Shown: one piece after another, positions 63,030 through 64,000 of the stretch
How the letters are laid out: each line of letters begins with the position of its first letter
How positions within the stretch are numbered: position 1 is the first letter of the stretch
Origin: Streptacidiphilus sp. ASG 303
GTDB lineage: Bacteria; Actinomycetota; Actinomycetes; Streptomycetales; Streptomycetaceae
Reading direction: 5' to 3'
DNA: 64,000 bases
Assembly: GCF_020991365.1 (NCBI RefSeq)
Contig: NZ_JAJLRA010000006.1
Location: 248,001-312,000, forward strand
Notes under the pieces: model-generated
Database searches by the model: none
What the model saw: the letters and a program-made list of their open reading frames with translations, nothing else
Told to the model about the DNA's origin: nothing
Position numbers and translations under genes: made by a program

Positions 63030-63086
63030 GCCCCGCACCGCGCCCCTCCCGCACCGCGCCCCGGACCCCGACGGTCCGAGGACCCC

Positions 63087-63155
63087 GGCCGGAGTCCCTG
63101 GGGCACTCCGGCCCCCACGGCGCCGCCGCCCCCCGCACCCGGGGGCGGCGGCGCC
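63087..63155 (+). terminator. Double hairpin terminator after gatB
   Basis: A first hairpin has 9-bp arms at 63087-63095 and 63105-63113. A second has 15-bp arms at 63119-63133 and 63141-63155 with a 7-nt loop. Both are perfect. Confidence 0.75.
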
Positions 63156-63169
63156 GTCGCACGTCCCCC

Positions 63170-63274
63170 TCCTGAGCCGTCCCGCCCCCGTCCTGAGCCG
63201 TCCCGCCTCCGTCCTGAGCCGTCCCGCCTCCGTCCTGAGCCGTCGTGCCCCCGTCCTGAGCCGTCCCGCCCCCG
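63170..63274. repeat. Minisatellite: five 21-bp tandem units
   Basis: Five consecutive units of exactly 21 bp, each starting TCCTGAGCCGTC, run from 63170 to 63274 with only a few substitutions. They lie in the 383-bp gap between gatB and a small gene. There are no unique spacers between units, so this is not a CRISPR array. Confidence 0.85.
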
Positions 63275-63412
63275 CCCTAAGGCGTCCGGGCCCGGGAGGA
63301 TGCGGCAGCCTGCCGATGCGGCGCACCCCCCTGGGCGAGGAGTCTCGTACCAGGACGACAGCCCGGCCGGTCCGGCCGGGCCCGGGAACCCACGAGGGGG
63401 CAGACCGCCGTG

Positions 63413-63607
63413 ATGGAGTACGAGTTCATGCACTACCGCGCCAGGGACCTGCAGCTCCAGGCCGCCCGCCGGCGGCTGGTCCTGGAGGCGCAGGCCGCCC
63501 GCCGCGAGCGGTCGGGGAACCGTCCCGGACTGCTGCGCCGCCTGGCCGGCTCCGTGCGGGCCGCCGCCGCGCCGGAGGCCGCGCCGCAGCGGCTGCGCGA
63601 GTGCTGA
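63413..63607 (+). CDS. Small basic protein, 64 residues
   Basis: It starts at ATG 63413 after GAGGGGG (GTG 63410 is also in frame). The product is helical and very rich in Arg, Ala, Leu and Gln (HYRARDLQLQAARRRLVLEA), with no membrane helix. I know of no family. A real small gene is likely because of the ribosome site and the position between a terminator region and the next regulator, but coding cannot be proven from one sequence. Confidence 0.5.
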   Translation: MEYEFMHYRARDLQLQAARRRLVLEAQAARRERSGNRPGLLRRLAGSVRAAAAPEAAPQRLREC

Positions 63608-63828
63608 CCAGCGGGCCGGCCGCGGGAGCGGCGGCTGCGGACACCGGGGGGAGGGACGCCGAGGGCGCCCTCCCCCCGGGCCTTCCCGCCCCGGCCGTCC
63701 CCGCACCGTCGCCGGCCCTGTCCGCCCCCGCCCCTGCTCCGCCCCGCCGCGGGCCCGTCGCCGCCCCGCCGCCGGCCGCCGCCCCGGTCGCCGCGGCAAT
63801 CCCGGCGACGCCGTCCGACCCGTGTGGC

Positions 63829-64000
63829 ATGCTCGGCGCCGTGGAGCACAGATCCGTCAGCCCCGTCTTCGTCGGCCGCGGCCGGGAGCTCGCCGCTCTC
63901 ACCGAGGCCCTCGGGCGCGCCGGCGCGGGCCGGCCGCAGGCCCTGCTCGTCGGCGGCGAGGCCGGGGTCGGCAAGACCCGCCTGCTGGAGGAGTTCCTGG
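63829..64000 (+). CDS. P-loop ATPase regulator (LuxR/LAL-type or AAA), 5' part
   Basis: The frame is open to the window end. It starts at ATG 63829 or GTG 63841 and reads SPVFVGRGRELAALTEAL, the usual opening of large ATPase regulators, then Walker A GGEAGVGKTR and LLEEF. The first ~55 residues fit the N-terminus of LuxR-family LAL regulators, which are about 900 residues with a C-terminal HTH. The diagnostic part lies beyond the window, so the class is a guess. Confidence 0.7.
   Translation, partial: MLGAVEHRSVSPVFVGRGRELAALTEALGRAGAGRPQALLVGGEAGVGKTRLLEEFL

Noticed and set aside
63170-63274. A CRISPR array
   Set aside because: Units are contiguous with no spacers, and there are no cas genes in the window.

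Overview
The window comes from a high-GC actinobacterium, almost certainly Streptomyces or a close relative such as Kitasatospora. The evidence is the extreme GC content with G/C in third codon positions, frequent GTG starts, ATGA start-stop overlaps, long perfect GC hairpins as terminators, and gene content typical of a Streptomyces core-chromosome segment: glgP, glgX, gcvT-gcvH-glyA, sdaA, a dpp/opp operon, mnmA, ligA, a GGDEF-EAL protein and gatCAB. The assignment rests on recognised gene content and order from general knowledge; no database was searched. No rRNA, tRNA, CRISPR array, insertion sequence or phage gene was found.

Layout. 0-1.4 kb: 3' end of a glycogen/maltodextrin phosphorylase. 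1.5-4.8 kb: four same-strand genes starting with two WXG100/ESX-like proteins, then two proteins I cannot name. 4.9-8.8 kb (minus): a heterodimeric ABC exporter. 9.1-10.4 kb (minus): an anti-sigma factor and ECF sigma factor behind a probable self-recognised, leaderless promoter. 10.5-12.8 kb (minus): glgX. 13-15.7 kb: two tandem lipoprotein L,D-transpeptidases. 15.9-17.3 kb: an enoyl-CoA hydratase and an RsbW-like ATPase. 18-19.6 kb: a secreted GH5 mannanase with Fn3 and CBM2 modules.

19.7-30.6 kb is the most unusual part. Three tightly coupled plus-strand genes encode a pseudokinase-SF1 helicase fusion, a large protein with two degenerate phospholipase-D-like motifs, and an 862-residue protein ending in a GHKL (histidine-kinase-like) ATPase domain. 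They converge, with only two bases between stop codons, on a regulator whose order is winged helix, BTAD-like, C-terminal receiver. I read this as a regulated multi-gene nucleic-acid-handling system, possibly defensive. I cannot match it to a named system.

31-36.5 kb: a 60-bp perfect palindrome separates a small membrane protein from the minus-strand serine/glycine module (gcvT, gcvH, glyA, sdaA), whose gcvT leader is a tandem glycine riboswitch. 36.6-39.6 kb: a P-loop protein and two SseB-family proteins. 39.7-41.4 kb: a DUF885 gene broken by an apparent frameshift. 42-48.3 kb: a five-gene peptide/nickel-type ABC importer in the order C-A-B-D-F. 48.4-54.3 kb: a TRIC-family membrane protein, cysteine desulfurase, MnmA, a LOG-like protein, an SDR and a short MetE-like protein. 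The desulfurase and MnmA together form a sulfur relay for tRNA 2-thiouridine. 54.3-63 kb: LigA, a GGDEF-EAL protein and gatC-gatA-small membrane gene-gatB. 63-64 kb: a minisatellite, a 64-residue protein and the start of a P-loop regulator cut by the window end.
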